From: an uncultured Pelagibacteraceae bacterium
GTDB taxonomy: Bacteria > Pseudomonadota > Alphaproteobacteria > Pelagibacterales > Pelagibacteraceae
Direction of reading: 5' to 3'
DNA length: 41,055 nucleotides
NCBI GenBank assembly: GCA_902559605.1
Contig: CACEIC010000001.1
Location: 1 to 41,055 of the forward strand
Shown piece after piece: positions 24,128 through 37,141 of the stretch (position 1 is its first letter; each line of letters opens with the position of its first letter). A program made the translations under genes and the position numbers. The notes below the pieces were generated by a model that did not search any database, was not told the origin of the DNA, and worked only from the letters and a program-made list of their open reading frames with translations.

Positions 24128-25438
24128 TCAGTCAAAAAGAATTGGTTTTCCAGATGGATCTCCTAAAATTTTATCTTCTTTCATTTTAATATCTCCATTA
24201 ATAATTGTGTAAACCGGTGAACCTTTAAATTTATAGCCATCAAATGGGCTCCATCCACACTTACTGTGAATATTTTCATTTTTAATTTCAATCGTTCTAT
24301 TCATATCTATTATTGTAAAATCAGCATCATAATCTTTTTTGATAAAACCTTTATTTTTAATACCAAATACAGAAACTGGGTTTTCACAAAGAAGTTTAAT
24401 TAACTGATCTAACGTAAGTTTTTTATCATTCACATGATTTAGCATAACGGGTAATAATGTTTGGACGCCAGGCATACCAGATGGTGACTGAGGATATTCT
24501 TTTAATTTATTTTCTTTTAAATGTGGTGCATGATCTGAACCAATAGTATCATTATAATTATTTCTAATAGCGTACCACAATCTATCATAATGAGACTTGT
24601 CTCTTAAAGGAGGGTTCATCTGTGCAAAGGTACCAAGTTTATCATAACAATCAGGTGCATATATTGTCAAATGCTGTGGAGTAATTTCAAAAGTTATATT
24701 CCCTTTATTTTGAGAAAGGAAATCTACTTCTTCTTTTGTAGTAACGTGCAAAATGTGTGCTTTCTTATTAAGTCTTTTCGCAATCCTTACAATTCTTCTT
24801 GTAGATGACATTGCACATTCTTCATTTCTCCATACAGGATGTGTATGGACATTGCCTTTTTCAATTAATTTTTTTCTTAAATTAATTATTTCTTCATCCT
24901 CAGAATGTACTGCAACTATTTTTGAAGTATTTTGGAAAACTTTTTCTATATCTTCTTCTTTATCAACTAAAAGATTTCCAGTTGAAGATCCTGCAAAAAG
25001 TTTTACTCCACAACAACCATCTAAGCCTTTTAGCTTTGCCAAATCTGAGGAATTATCTGGAGTTGCTCCAAAGTAAAATGCGTAATTTGAATACATCCTA
25101 TTTTTGGCAAGATTTAACTTGTTATTAAATTCTTTAATATTTGCAGTTGGAGGATTTGTGTTTGGCATCTCAAAAACACTTGTAATACCACCAGCAATAG
25201 CTGCCTTACTTCCAGTATGTAAGTCTTCTGCATTTGTAGACCCGGGCTCCCTAAAGTGAACCTGGGTATCCATGCAACCAGGTAAAACTAATAAATTACT
25301 TGCATCAATAGTTTCTTTGCTTTGCTCGTCACTTAAATCACCAATAGTTGATATTTTTCCATTCTGGATACCAATATTAGTCTTAGTGAGTTTTCCATCA
25401 ATATAACACTCTCCATTTTGTATAATAAGATCTAACAT
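24128..25438 (-). CDS. pyrC: Dihydroorotase (class I, amidohydrolase family)
   Basis: Dihydroorotase cyclises N-carbamoyl-aspartate to dihydroorotate in pyrimidine synthesis. The 436-residue protein has a metal-binding HFREPGS near residue 62, the presumed carbamylated lysine in CGVKLFAGSSTGN, metal histidines in the VHSEDE and HILHVTT segments, and the catalytic aspartate in GSDHAPHLKENK. Related hydantoinases and allantoinases share the fold, but the HFREPG and GSSTGNLLVD patterns favour dihydroorotase. It converges with the SMR gene one base away. It is divergent from ygfZ with a 43-base gap that must hold both promoters. Confidence 0.88.
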   Translation of the reverse strand: MLDLIIQNGECYIDGKLTKTNIGIQNGKISTIGDLSDEQSKETIDASNLLVLPGCMDTQVHFREPGSTNAEDLHTGSKAAIAGGITSVFEMPNTNPPTANIKEFNNKLNLAKNRMYSNYAFYFGATPDNSSDLAKLKGLDGCCGVKLFAGSSTGNLLVDKEEDIEKVFQNTSKIVAVHSEDEEIINLRKKLIEKGNVHTHPVWRNEECAMSSTRRIVRIAKRLNKKAHILHVTTKEEVDFLSQNKGNITFEITPQHLTIYAPDCYDKLGTFAQMNPPLRDKSHYDRLWYAIRNNYNDTIGSDHAPHLKENKLKEYPQSPSGMPGVQTLLPVMLNHVNDKKLTLDQLIKLLCENPVSVFGIKNKGFIKKDYDADFTIIDMNRTIEIKNENIHSKCGWSPFDGYKFKGSPVYTIINGDIKMKEDKILGDPSGKPILFD

Positions 25439-25481
25439 TTTGAAAATTTGTTACTATATTATTCTTAAGTATCTATCAATA

Positions 25482-26372
25482 ATGAAAAAAAATAATGTTT
25501 ATATCTTAGAGGACAGAGGACTTTTATATGTCTCAGGTGAAGACTGTAAAGAATTTTTACAAAATATTGTTACAAATAATGTCAACAATGTAGATGAAAA
25601 AAATTCATGTTATTCTGCTTTACTTACTCCACAGGGAAAATATTTGTATGACTTCAATATATTAAAACATAAGTCTGGATATTTTTTAGATTGTGAGAAA
25701 AAAAATATTGATAATTTATTTAAACAATTAAATTTATATAAACTTAGATCAAAAGTAGAAATTTTAAATTTAAGTAATGAATTTGTAATTGCAGTTATTA
25801 GTAAAGAAAGATTTTTGGATATGGAAAATTCAAGTTCTATCGCTGGATGTACGATTAAATTTAGAGAGGATAGTATTTTTTTAGATCCTAGAAATATAGA
25901 GCTTGGAGCAAGAATAGTTTCCAATTTAGAAAAATTATATTTGTCATTAAAAAAACTTGGCCTTCAAAGTGCAGATAAAAATGAATATTACAAATTAAGT
26001 CATGAAATTGGTATTCCGCAAAATAATACAGAAAAGCTTCAAAATAAACTTTTCGGCATCGAGTGTAACTTTGATGAATTAAATGCAATAGATTTTAAAA
26101 AAGGCTGTTACGTAGGTCAAGAAAATACTGCTAGAATTAAATTAAAAGATAAATTAAACAAACGTCTTTTACCAATTGAAGTGATAGAGGGTGATTTAGA
26201 GAATGATATTATAACAACTGAGAAAGATGAAATAGGGAAAGTATTAATAAATGATAATTATCCCTACGCTCTTGTCAAATTTAAAAATGAAAAATTTGAT
26301 TTTAGCAAAACATTTAATTGTGGTTCTGCTAAAATTAAAATCAGGAAACCTGATTGGCTACAAACTACTTAA
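25482..26372 (+). CDS. ygfZ: Folate-binding Fe-S cluster maturation protein YgfZ/IbaG-type
   Basis: YgfZ uses tetrahydrofolate to help assemble or repair certain 4Fe-4S enzymes. From the ATG at 25482 the protein has 296 residues. An in-frame ATG at 25440 lies in the promoter gap and would add a non-conserved 14-residue stretch. The hallmark K-G-C-Y-V-G-Q-E motif is present as FKKGCYVGQENTARIK at about residue 205, with the reactive cysteine. The N-terminal GcvT-like fold shows RGLLYVSGEDCKEFLQNIVT. Its 3' end overlaps the convergent pyrophosphohydrolase gene by 8 bases. Confidence 0.92.
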   Translation: MKKNNVYILEDRGLLYVSGEDCKEFLQNIVTNNVNNVDEKNSCYSALLTPQGKYLYDFNILKHKSGYFLDCEKKNIDNLFKQLNLYKLRSKVEILNLSNEFVIAVISKERFLDMENSSSIAGCTIKFREDSIFLDPRNIELGARIVSNLEKLYLSLKKLGLQSADKNEYYKLSHEIGIPQNNTEKLQNKLFGIECNFDELNAIDFKKGCYVGQENTARIKLKDKLNKRLLPIEVIEGDLENDIITTEKDEIGKVLINDNYPYALVKFKNEKFDFSKTFNCGSAKIKIRKPDWLQTT

Positions 26373-26736
26373 TAAATTTAGATAAATCTGGTTTAAAATA
26401 ATTTGGACCTTTCATAACTTTACCCTGATCATTAAAAATAGGTTTTCCGTCTTTTCCTAACTTACTCATATTAGAATTTTGGACCTCTTCAAAACATGCA
26501 TCTAGATTAATACCAAATGCATGTCCAGCACCATAAGTAACATACAATATATCCGTTAAAGCATCTGCTACCTCTAAAAGATCATTATTGTCTAAAGCCT
26601 GTTTGAACTCATCTAGCTCCTCTTTAATTAAATTATATCTTAGCTGATTTATTTTGGGAGAGCTGAATGAAGGTGATGACTTTATCTCTTGCCCAAAAGT
26701 CTCCATAAAATTTTTTACTTTTTGAAAATTTGTCAT
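26365..26736 (-). CDS. MazG/HisE-fold nucleotide pyrophosphohydrolase
   Basis: This 123-residue all-alpha NTP pyrophosphohydrolase probably clears non-canonical or excess nucleoside triphosphates. The metal-binding signature is complete: LIKEELDEFKQAL (E-E-x-x-E type) at about residues 36-48 and LLEVADALTDILYVTYG at about 53-69, followed by EVQNSNMSK. It resembles stand-alone MazG-like and phosphoribosyl-ATP pyrophosphohydrolase-like proteins. A role in histidine synthesis (HisE) is less likely because no his gene is near. The start at 26736 has an AGGAG site (26745-26741) four bases away. It is divergent from fumC. Confidence 0.82.
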   Translation of the reverse strand: MTNFQKVKNFMETFGQEIKSSPSFSSPKINQLRYNLIKEELDEFKQALDNNDLLEVADALTDILYVTYGAGHAFGINLDACFEEVQNSNMSKLGKDGKPIFNDQGKVMKGPNYFKPDLSKFIK

Positions 26737-26797
26737 TTTACTCCTGTAAGATTAATAAAAACTAGTATATAAATTATTTAGTTATTTATTCAAATAA
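26737..26797. promoter_or_regulatory. Divergent promoter gap, pyrophosphohydrolase (-) / fumC (+)
   Basis: These 61 bases separate two divergent genes. A strong AGGAG ribosome-binding site on the minus strand (26745-26741) fixes the start of the pyrophosphohydrolase. A TATAAAT-like run around 26766-26773 may be the -10 element for fumC. No clear -35 element or operator was seen. Confidence 0.35.
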
Positions 26798-28186
26798 ATG
26801 AAAACAAGAAAAGAATATGACAGCATTGGTGGAATAAAAGTTCCAAATGATAAATATTGGGGCGCCTCGACACAAAGATCAAAAAAATTTTTTAATATAG
26901 GTAAAATATTCGTACCATCATCAATAATTAGATCAATTGCAATTATCAAAAGAAGTGCTGCGATAGTTCATATGAAAGACCAATTAATACCCTCTACTGT
27001 TGCTAAAGCCATTATAAAAGCTTCAAATGAGGTTATTAATGGAAAAATGAGAGATAATTTTCCATTAAAAGTATGGCAAACTGGTTCTGGAACACAAACT
27101 AATATGAACGTAAATGAAGTGATTGCAAACAGGGCAATAGAAATTTTAAAAGGTAAAAAAGGATCTAAAAAACCAGTACACCCAAATGATCATGTAAATA
27201 AATCTCAATCAACAAATGATGTTTTTCCAACAGCGATGCATATTTCCGTTGCAACAGAAACAATAGAAAAACTTTTGCCAAGTCTAAAATTACTGGAAAA
27301 TTTACTAAAAAAAAAAAGTCTGGAATTTAAAAAAATTGTAAAAATTGGAAGGACGCATCTTCAAGATGCAACCCCATTATCGCTCGGTCAAGAATTTTCT
27401 GGTTATAAAGAGCAGATAAAGAAGAGTATAGATAGAATTGAATATTGTCTAAATGATATTTATTACTTGGCGCAAGGAGGAACTGCCGTTGGAACAGGAA
27501 TAAATTCAAAAAGGAATTTTGATAAGAAAATTGTTAATGAAATTAAAAAATTTTGTAAAATAAGTTTTAAACCAGCTCCAAATAAATTTTCAGAGTTAGC
27601 GGCACATGATGCTGTAGTGAATTTTTCTGGATCTCTAAACTCGTGCGCAGTAGCATTAATGAAAATTTCTAATGATTTAAGATTTTTAGGATCTGGACCA
27701 AGGGCTGGTTATGGAGAGCTTTTACTTCCAGAAAATGAGCCAGGATCTTCAATAATGCCAGGCAAGGTTAACCCCACACAATGTGAAGCAGTTACAATGG
27801 TTTGTGCTAAGGTAATTGGAAATCATACTGGAATAACTGTTGCAGGGAGTCATGGACATTTTGAATTAAATGTATTCAAACCATTAATCGCTTATAACAT
27901 TTTGCAATCAATAGATATTATGGCAGATAGTGTAAAAAATTTTAGCTTGTATTGTGTAAAAGGAATTAAGGCCAACAAAAAAAAAATTAAAGAACATTTA
28001 GACAATTCATTAATGCTCGTGACTGCATTGGCTCCTAAAATTGGCTATGATAATGCTGCAAAAATAGCAAAGAGAGCTTTAAAAAATAATACAAGACTAA
28101 AAGATGAGGCCATTAAATCAGGTCTGGTTACCGAAAAAGAATATGATTTTATTGTAAACCCATTAAAAATGATTAATCCAAACTAA
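26798..28186 (+). CDS. fumC: Fumarate hydratase class II
   Basis: FumC reversibly hydrates fumarate to L-malate in the TCA cycle and needs no iron-sulfur cluster, an advantage in iron-poor sea water. The 462-residue protein shows the family start (RKEYDSIGGIKVPNDKYWGA), VWQTGSGTQTNMNVNEVIANR, HPNDHVNKSQSTNDVFPTAM, KIGRTHLQDATPLSLGQEFS with the active-site histidine, and the superfamily signature GSSIMPGKVNPTQCEA. Argininosuccinate lyase and aspartase share the fold, but the substrate motifs are those of class II fumarase. It overlaps the convergent AsmA-like gene by 4 bases. Confidence 0.96.
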   Translation: MKTRKEYDSIGGIKVPNDKYWGASTQRSKKFFNIGKIFVPSSIIRSIAIIKRSAAIVHMKDQLIPSTVAKAIIKASNEVINGKMRDNFPLKVWQTGSGTQTNMNVNEVIANRAIEILKGKKGSKKPVHPNDHVNKSQSTNDVFPTAMHISVATETIEKLLPSLKLLENLLKKKSLEFKKIVKIGRTHLQDATPLSLGQEFSGYKEQIKKSIDRIEYCLNDIYYLAQGGTAVGTGINSKRNFDKKIVNEIKKFCKISFKPAPNKFSELAAHDAVVNFSGSLNSCAVALMKISNDLRFLGSGPRAGYGELLLPENEPGSSIMPGKVNPTQCEAVTMVCAKVIGNHTGITVAGSHGHFELNVFKPLIAYNILQSIDIMADSVKNFSLYCVKGIKANKKKIKEHLDNSLMLVTALAPKIGYDNAAKIAKRALKNNTRLKDEAIKSGLVTEKEYDFIVNPLKMINPN

Positions 28187-29550
28187 TCTATCAGTTTTCT
28201 TACGATTGCTCTTAAATTTTGAATATTTTTTACTACAAATTTTTCTTCTAATTTTTCATTTTTTTTTAGATTACTTATTATAACATTTGAAATAATAAAA
28301 TCATTTTCTCCAATATTTTTCTCTAGATCAAAAAATATATCTTTTATATTTTTAATTTTTTTTGATCCGATTTGAAAAGTTTTTGCAAATTCAATATGAT
28401 TTTTAATTTTTAAATGGTTTTTCGATAAAAATATTTTTTCATCTTGTTTTTCAATAAAACTAATTTTAGTGTTTATCTCTCCAATTTTATCCAATTTAAA
28501 ATTTGCCTTTTCTAAATTTATTACTTTTTCATTAACGAAAAAATCTATTTGGCCATTTTTTATAAGTCTATTATCAAGGTCTCTAAATTTTATTTTTAAT
28601 TTACCATTTATATTACCTAGAAAGTTTTTATCATATGCTAATAAATTTAATAAAATATTGTCAATAATATTTTCTACTTTTTTTTTTTTAATTGTTAATT
28701 CTATATCTGAATAAAATGGTTTAAGTTGAATAACACTATCAATATTAAAATTTGTATTTTTCTTATTTGGTGAAGAAATATAGATTTTATCATCATAAAA
28801 ATTTATTTTGTATAATAATTTATCTTGCAAATAATCAACTTCCATCTGAACACTAAAATTATTTTTCTCAAATTCAAATATATTTTTAATTTCAATAGGT
28901 GGATTAAATAAATTTATGTTATGTGTACTTATATTTGGAGTTTGATAACTTCTTTTCCAATCTGAAAAAAAACTTAATCCAAAAATTTTACCTTCAATTA
29001 TAAAATTTTTAATTTTAGTTTTATTATAAATATTATAATTAACTTTTTTCATTGGAGAAATTAAGATTACTTCACCATTTGAATTTCTTATAAAAAGTTT
29101 GCAATTTATTAGAACTATTTTCTTATTAATTTTTTCATATAAATGTTTTCTTATTTTTTTTAGATCAGATAATTTAAGTTCAAGATTCGCATTTGAAATT
29201 TCAGCCGATATAAAATTATTAAATGACCTTAAATATACATCTCTCAAAGAAATATATATTTTTAAATCTGTTGTAACTATTAAATCGTTACTCTTAACTT
29301 TTTTCTCCAAATTAAGTGTGGCATTTTCTACTGATAAATGTGGTTTAGGAAAGGGTTTATAGGAAATTTTTCCAGATGAATTTAAATGTATTTTAAAATT
29401 TTTATAAAAATTTTTTTCTATTTTTGCAACTTTGCTTTCATAATTAAATAAAACTGGTAAAGATAAAATAGTTAAGGATGAAAAAGTTACAGTAATGGCT
29501 AATAAAATTAGTGAAAAAGTTATTTTATTTTGCTTTATTTTATTCATCAA
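28183..29550 (-). CDS. AsmA-like envelope protein
   Basis: This 455-residue protein has one N-terminal membrane helix (about residues 11-33) and a long, mostly beta, Lys/Asn/Ile-rich periplasmic part. The segment SSGKISYKPFPKPHLSVENATLN, split around residue 60-80, is the typical start of AsmA-family proteins, which are now viewed as lipid-transfer or outer-membrane assembly proteins. No enzyme motif is seen. It may start at either of two adjacent Met codons (29550 or 29547). It is divergent from the helicase gene with only 27 bases between, and convergent with fumC. Family membership is likely but the exact role is not known. Confidence 0.65.
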   Translation of the reverse strand: MMNKIKQNKITFSLILLAITVTFSSLTILSLPVLFNYESKVAKIEKNFYKNFKIHLNSSGKISYKPFPKPHLSVENATLNLEKKVKSNDLIVTTDLKIYISLRDVYLRSFNNFISAEISNANLELKLSDLKKIRKHLYEKINKKIVLINCKLFIRNSNGEVILISPMKKVNYNIYNKTKIKNFIIEGKIFGLSFFSDWKRSYQTPNISTHNINLFNPPIEIKNIFEFEKNNFSVQMEVDYLQDKLLYKINFYDDKIYISSPNKKNTNFNIDSVIQLKPFYSDIELTIKKKKVENIIDNILLNLLAYDKNFLGNINGKLKIKFRDLDNRLIKNGQIDFFVNEKVINLEKANFKLDKIGEINTKISFIEKQDEKIFLSKNHLKIKNHIEFAKTFQIGSKKIKNIKDIFFDLEKNIGENDFIISNVIISNLKKNEKLEEKFVVKNIQNLRAIVRKLID

Positions 29551-29577
29551 ATATCAAGGCTTATACAGTAGATATAT

Positions 29578-31598
29578 ATGTTAAATAAAGATTATTTGAT
29601 AAATTTAAACGAAAAGCAACAAGAAGCAGTAATGCATCTTAATGGTCCTTTATTGATTGTCGCTGGGGCGGGATCGGGTAAGACAAAGGTTTTAACATCA
29701 AGAATTACTCACATAATTAAGACTCACAAGGCTTTTTCTAGTCAGATACTTGCGGTTACTTTTACTAATAAAGCAGCTAAAGAAATGCAGTTAAGAGTAT
29801 CAAAACTTCTTAGAAAAGAGGCTACAGGATTACCATGGCTAGGTACATTTCATTCAATCAGTGCAAAAATTTTGAGAAAACATGCTGAGGCAGTTGGTTT
29901 AAAATCAAATTTTACAATTATAGATCAGGATGATCAATCAAGATTAATTAAAAATATTTGTAAGGCAGAAAATATAGATATAAAAAAAATATCGCCGAAG
30001 TATATTTTAGCAGTTATTGATAGATGGAAGAATAAAGGTTTATATCCAGATGATGTAATTTTAAAAAAAAAAGAAACCCTTGAAAAAAACTTTTTAAGTA
30101 TTTATAAAATTTATCAGCAAAAGCTAATAGATTTAAATTCAGCGGATTTCAGTGATCTCATTTTGCACACTGTAAAGATTTTTAAAAAATTCAAAGAAAT
30201 TGCATTACTATATTCAAAAAAATTTAAATATATTTTAGTTGATGAATATCAAGATACAAATTTTATTCAAAGCGAATGGCTTAAATATCTATCAGCATCT
30301 AACTTGAACATTTGTTGTGTTGGGGATGATGATCAATCAATTTACAGTTGGAGAGGTGCAGAAATTAAAAATTTTTTAGAGTTTGATAAAATGTATGCAA
30401 ACACTAAAATAATAAGATTAGAAAAAAATTATAGGTCTACTCAGAATATTTTAAATGTTGCATCAAAACTTATTGAAAATAATCACAAAAGAGTAGGCAA
30501 AACTTTGTATACTAATCAAGAGGATGGTGAGCTTGTTACTTTAGATTGTTTTAGGAACGTTAAAGATGAAGCTACTGATATAAGTTCAACAATTGAAGAT
30601 TATAGAAAAAATATTTCTTTAAATCAGGTTGCTATTTTGGTTAGAGCAATTTTCCAAACAAGAGAATTTGAGGAGAGATTTTTAAAAGTTGGAATTCCTT
30701 ATAGAATTATTGGTGGAATTAAATTTTATGAAAGAGCAGAAATAAAAGATTGTATTGCATATTTAAGATGTATTCATCAATCAAAAGACGACTTATCTTT
30801 CGAAAGAATAATCAATGTACCTAAAAGATCTATTGGTGACACAACGATTAAAAATATTTCTGAATTTGCAAAATATAATAAATGCTCATTAGAAATTGCT
30901 TCAAAAAAATTAATTGATCAAAACAAAGTTAAGCCAAAAACTAAGGTGGGTTTAGTTTCCCTATTAAACCTATTAGAAAAATGGAGATATGACTTAAAGA
31001 AAAAAATAAATCATAATAAGCTTTTACAAATAGTTTTAGATGAGTCTGGATACAGTGAAATGTTGAAAAATAAAAAGGATTTAGAAAATGAGAATAGGCT
31101 TGAGAATATAAAAGAATTACTAAATGCAATGAAAGAATTTGACACTTTAGAAAGTTTTCTAGAGCATGTGTCATTGGCAACTTCACTTGATCAGGACTGG
31201 GAAAGTGAGAAAGTAAATTTAATGACTTTACATGCATCGAAGGGGCTAGAATTTGATATAGTTTATTTACCTGGTTGGGAGGAAGGCTTGTTTCCTCATC
31301 AAAAAAGTATTGAGGAAAAAGGAGAAAATGGATTAGAAGAAGAGAGAAGACTAGCCTATGTGGGTATTACACGAGCAAAGAAAATCGCGAAGATTTCTTT
31401 TTCAATGAACAGATTTTATCAGGGTGATTGGATTGATAGTATTGCATCAAGATTTATAGATGAATTGCCAGATGAATATTTAAAGAAAAATAATAGCTTT
31501 ACAAATAAAGATGAAGATGATTTTGAATTTAATCAAGACATAGATTTTGATAGTGAAATAAGAAGCCCTGGATGGTTAAGATATCAAAAAAAGTTGAA

Positions 31599-31602
<4 letters not shown>
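29578..31602 (+). CDS. uvrD: UvrD/Rep/PcrA-family ATP-dependent DNA helicase
   Basis: This SF1A 3'-5' helicase acts in nucleotide excision and mismatch repair and in removing proteins from DNA. All motifs are present in 674 residues: Q-motif LNEKQQEAVMH, Walker A VAGAGSGKTKVL at about 28-39, Walker B LVDEYQDTN, motif III VGDDDQSIYSWRGAE, motif IV NYRSTQNIL, motif V LMTLHASKGLEFDIVYLPG and motif VI ERRLAYVGITRAKK. UvrD, PcrA and Rep cannot be separated safely by eye, so the symbol is provisional. Its stop overlaps the aminopeptidase start (ATGA). No SOS-like site was noticed in the 27-base upstream gap. Confidence 0.92.
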
Positions 31603-35279
<3,677 letters not shown>

Positions 35280-35283
35280 TTAA

Positions 35284-36120
35284 TTATTTAAACATTTTTT
35301 TAAATTTTGTTAGAAGATTATCTTTTTGATTTTTATTACTTATTTTTTTAATTTTATAATCCTTGTTTACTATTCTATAACTTGCCTCGTACCACATACT
35401 CGATTTATAATTATAGCCTAATAATAATGCATATTTTTCAGCTTCATTTTCTAATCCAATTTTATAGTTCAATTCTACAAGTCTATGAAGAGCTTCCTCA
35501 ACAAATATAGTAGTGTCATAGTCGCTTATCACCTTTTGAAATCTTTTTATCGCAGGGATCCACTTTTCCCTTTCAACATAATATCTCGCTAAATACATTT
35601 CTTTAGATGCCATGACCTCAGTAATATAATCTAATTTATATTTTGAATCTTTTGCATAATCTGTATCAGGATAATTTTTTATAACAGTTTCTAAATACTT
35701 TTTTGCCAACAAAATTTCTTTCAAATCTTTTTTTTCATCAACGATTTGATCATAATGGCACAAAGCTAACAGATAATAAGCATAATCAGTTTGTGGATGA
35801 TTTTTATACTTTACTAAAAAACGTTCCAAGTCATTAATTGCATAATTATAATATCCTTGGGAAAAATATCCATATGCTGACATTAAAACGGCTCTCGGAG
35901 CCCAAATTGATTGTGGAAATAATAATTCTGCTTCACTAAACTTTCTTCCAGCATAAATAACATCTCCTTTTTCAAATTCTTCCATTCCTTGTTTATAAAC
36001 TTCGATCATTTGCGTCTCTAAATTTTTTTCTTTTAGAGTAGATTTTTGATCTACTTTTTTCGAACATGAAAAAATTAAAATGAAAATTATAAGATAAATT
36101 AAATTAAATTTAGAAATCAT
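35284..36120 (-). CDS. bamD: Outer membrane assembly lipoprotein BamD
   Basis: BamD is an essential partner of BamA in inserting beta-barrel proteins into the outer membrane. The 278-residue protein has a lipoprotein signal peptide with lipobox ending IFSC (Cys19). TPR-type helical repeats follow: YKQGMEEFEKGDVIYAGRKF, SAYGYFSQGYYNYAINDLER, KNYPDTDYAKDSKYKLDYIT and the conserved AKEMYLARYY-like stretch ASKEMYLARYYVEREKW. Length and repeat layout match the family. Its position between lpxC and ligA is the usual alphaproteobacterial order, except that recN, often found between bamD and ligA, is missing. Confidence 0.92.
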   Translation of the reverse strand: MISKFNLIYLIIFILIFSCSKKVDQKSTLKEKNLETQMIEVYKQGMEEFEKGDVIYAGRKFSEAELLFPQSIWAPRAVLMSAYGYFSQGYYNYAINDLERFLVKYKNHPQTDYAYYLLALCHYDQIVDEKKDLKEILLAKKYLETVIKNYPDTDYAKDSKYKLDYITEVMASKEMYLARYYVEREKWIPAIKRFQKVISDYDTTIFVEEALHRLVELNYKIGLENEAEKYALLLGYNYKSSMWYEASYRIVNKDYKIKKISNKNQKDNLLTKFKKMFK

Positions 36121-36158
36121 ATAATATTTTTACCAGATTAATTATAAAATTGTAACTT

Positions 36159-37094
36159 TTAAGCTATGGACTTTAAGTTATGATAGTTTGCAAAAGTGTG
36201 TGGTAATTGTTTTCCTTTGATTTCTATCAAAGAGAAATTTTCTTGATCATTAAATATTTTTCTCAATAATTGGTTTGTTAATTTATGGCCTCCTTGCGAG
36301 CATTTAATACTACCAATAATCTTGTATCCAGACAAAAATAAATCTCCCATGCAATCAAGAATTTTATGATTTACAAATTCTGATTTATTTCTCAATCCAT
36401 TTTCATTTAAAATTTTATTACCTTTAATTACAATTGCATTTTCTAAACTTCCACCTTTTCCAAGATTCATTTTTTTTAATTTTTCTATATCTTCGAATAA
36501 ACAAAAAGTTCTTGAGTCATATATATCGTTTAAATTATCTTCAAATACATTGATTTTATTTTTTTGCGTTCCAATTAACTCATTATTATATTTAATTTCA
36601 AATTCTATATCTCCTGATACATTAGATTTATCTATCGATATAAATTTCTCACCTTCTGAAAATGTAATTTTTTTATTTATTTTAATAATTTTAATCGGCT
36701 GATCGCTAAATTTAAGTCCTACACTATTAATTTTATTTATAAAGATTTTTGCAGAACCGTCCATAATCGGAACTTCATCAGAATCTATCTCAATAATTGC
36801 ATTATCAATTCCAACGCCATATAATGCTCCCATTAAATGTTCAATCGTGGAAACTTTTGTCCCATGCTCATTAGAAATTGTTGTACATAAAGTTGTATCT
36901 ACAACATTTGCATAATTTGGGTAAACTATATTGTTATTTTGCAAATCTATTCTTTTAAACGTTATCCCAGTATTAGGAGAAGTTGGAATAATACTTATAT
37001 TTGCTTTTTTACCTGTATGTATACCAATACCTTGAAAAGAGATTTTTTTAGATATAGTTTTTTGACAAAGAATAGACACCAATAGTGTATACAC
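36159..37094 (-). CDS. lpxC: UDP-3-O-acyl-N-acetylglucosamine deacetylase LpxC
   Basis: LpxC performs the committed step of lipid A synthesis, a zinc-dependent deacetylation in the cytosol. It has up to 311 residues. Zinc ligands and catalytic residues are visible: His in STIEHLMGALYG (about residue 86), the EVPIMDGSA loop, His and Asp in EFVNHKILDCMGDLFL, and the general-acid His in QGGHKLTN. The start is uncertain: GTG at 37094 or GTG at 37079 (giving SILCQKTISKK, closer to the family's usual beginning), with no clear ribosome-binding site. Its presence shows the organism makes lipid A. It follows ftsA directly after 47 bases, where ftsZ is normally found. Confidence 0.94.
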   Translation of the reverse strand: MYTLLVSILCQKTISKKISFQGIGIHTGKKANISIIPTSPNTGITFKRIDLQNNNIVYPNYANVVDTTLCTTISNEHGTKVSTIEHLMGALYGVGIDNAIIEIDSDEVPIMDGSAKIFINKINSVGLKFSDQPIKIIKINKKITFSEGEKFISIDKSNVSGDIEFEIKYNNELIGTQKNKINVFEDNLNDIYDSRTFCLFEDIEKLKKMNLGKGGSLENAIVIKGNKILNENGLRNKSEFVNHKILDCMGDLFLSGYKIIGSIKCSQGGHKLTNQLLRKIFNDQENFSLIEIKGKQLPHTFANYHNLKSIA

Positions 37095-37141
37095 AAAGTT
37101 AACACACGGAAGTACTCAAGAAATATTACAGGAAAATACAA

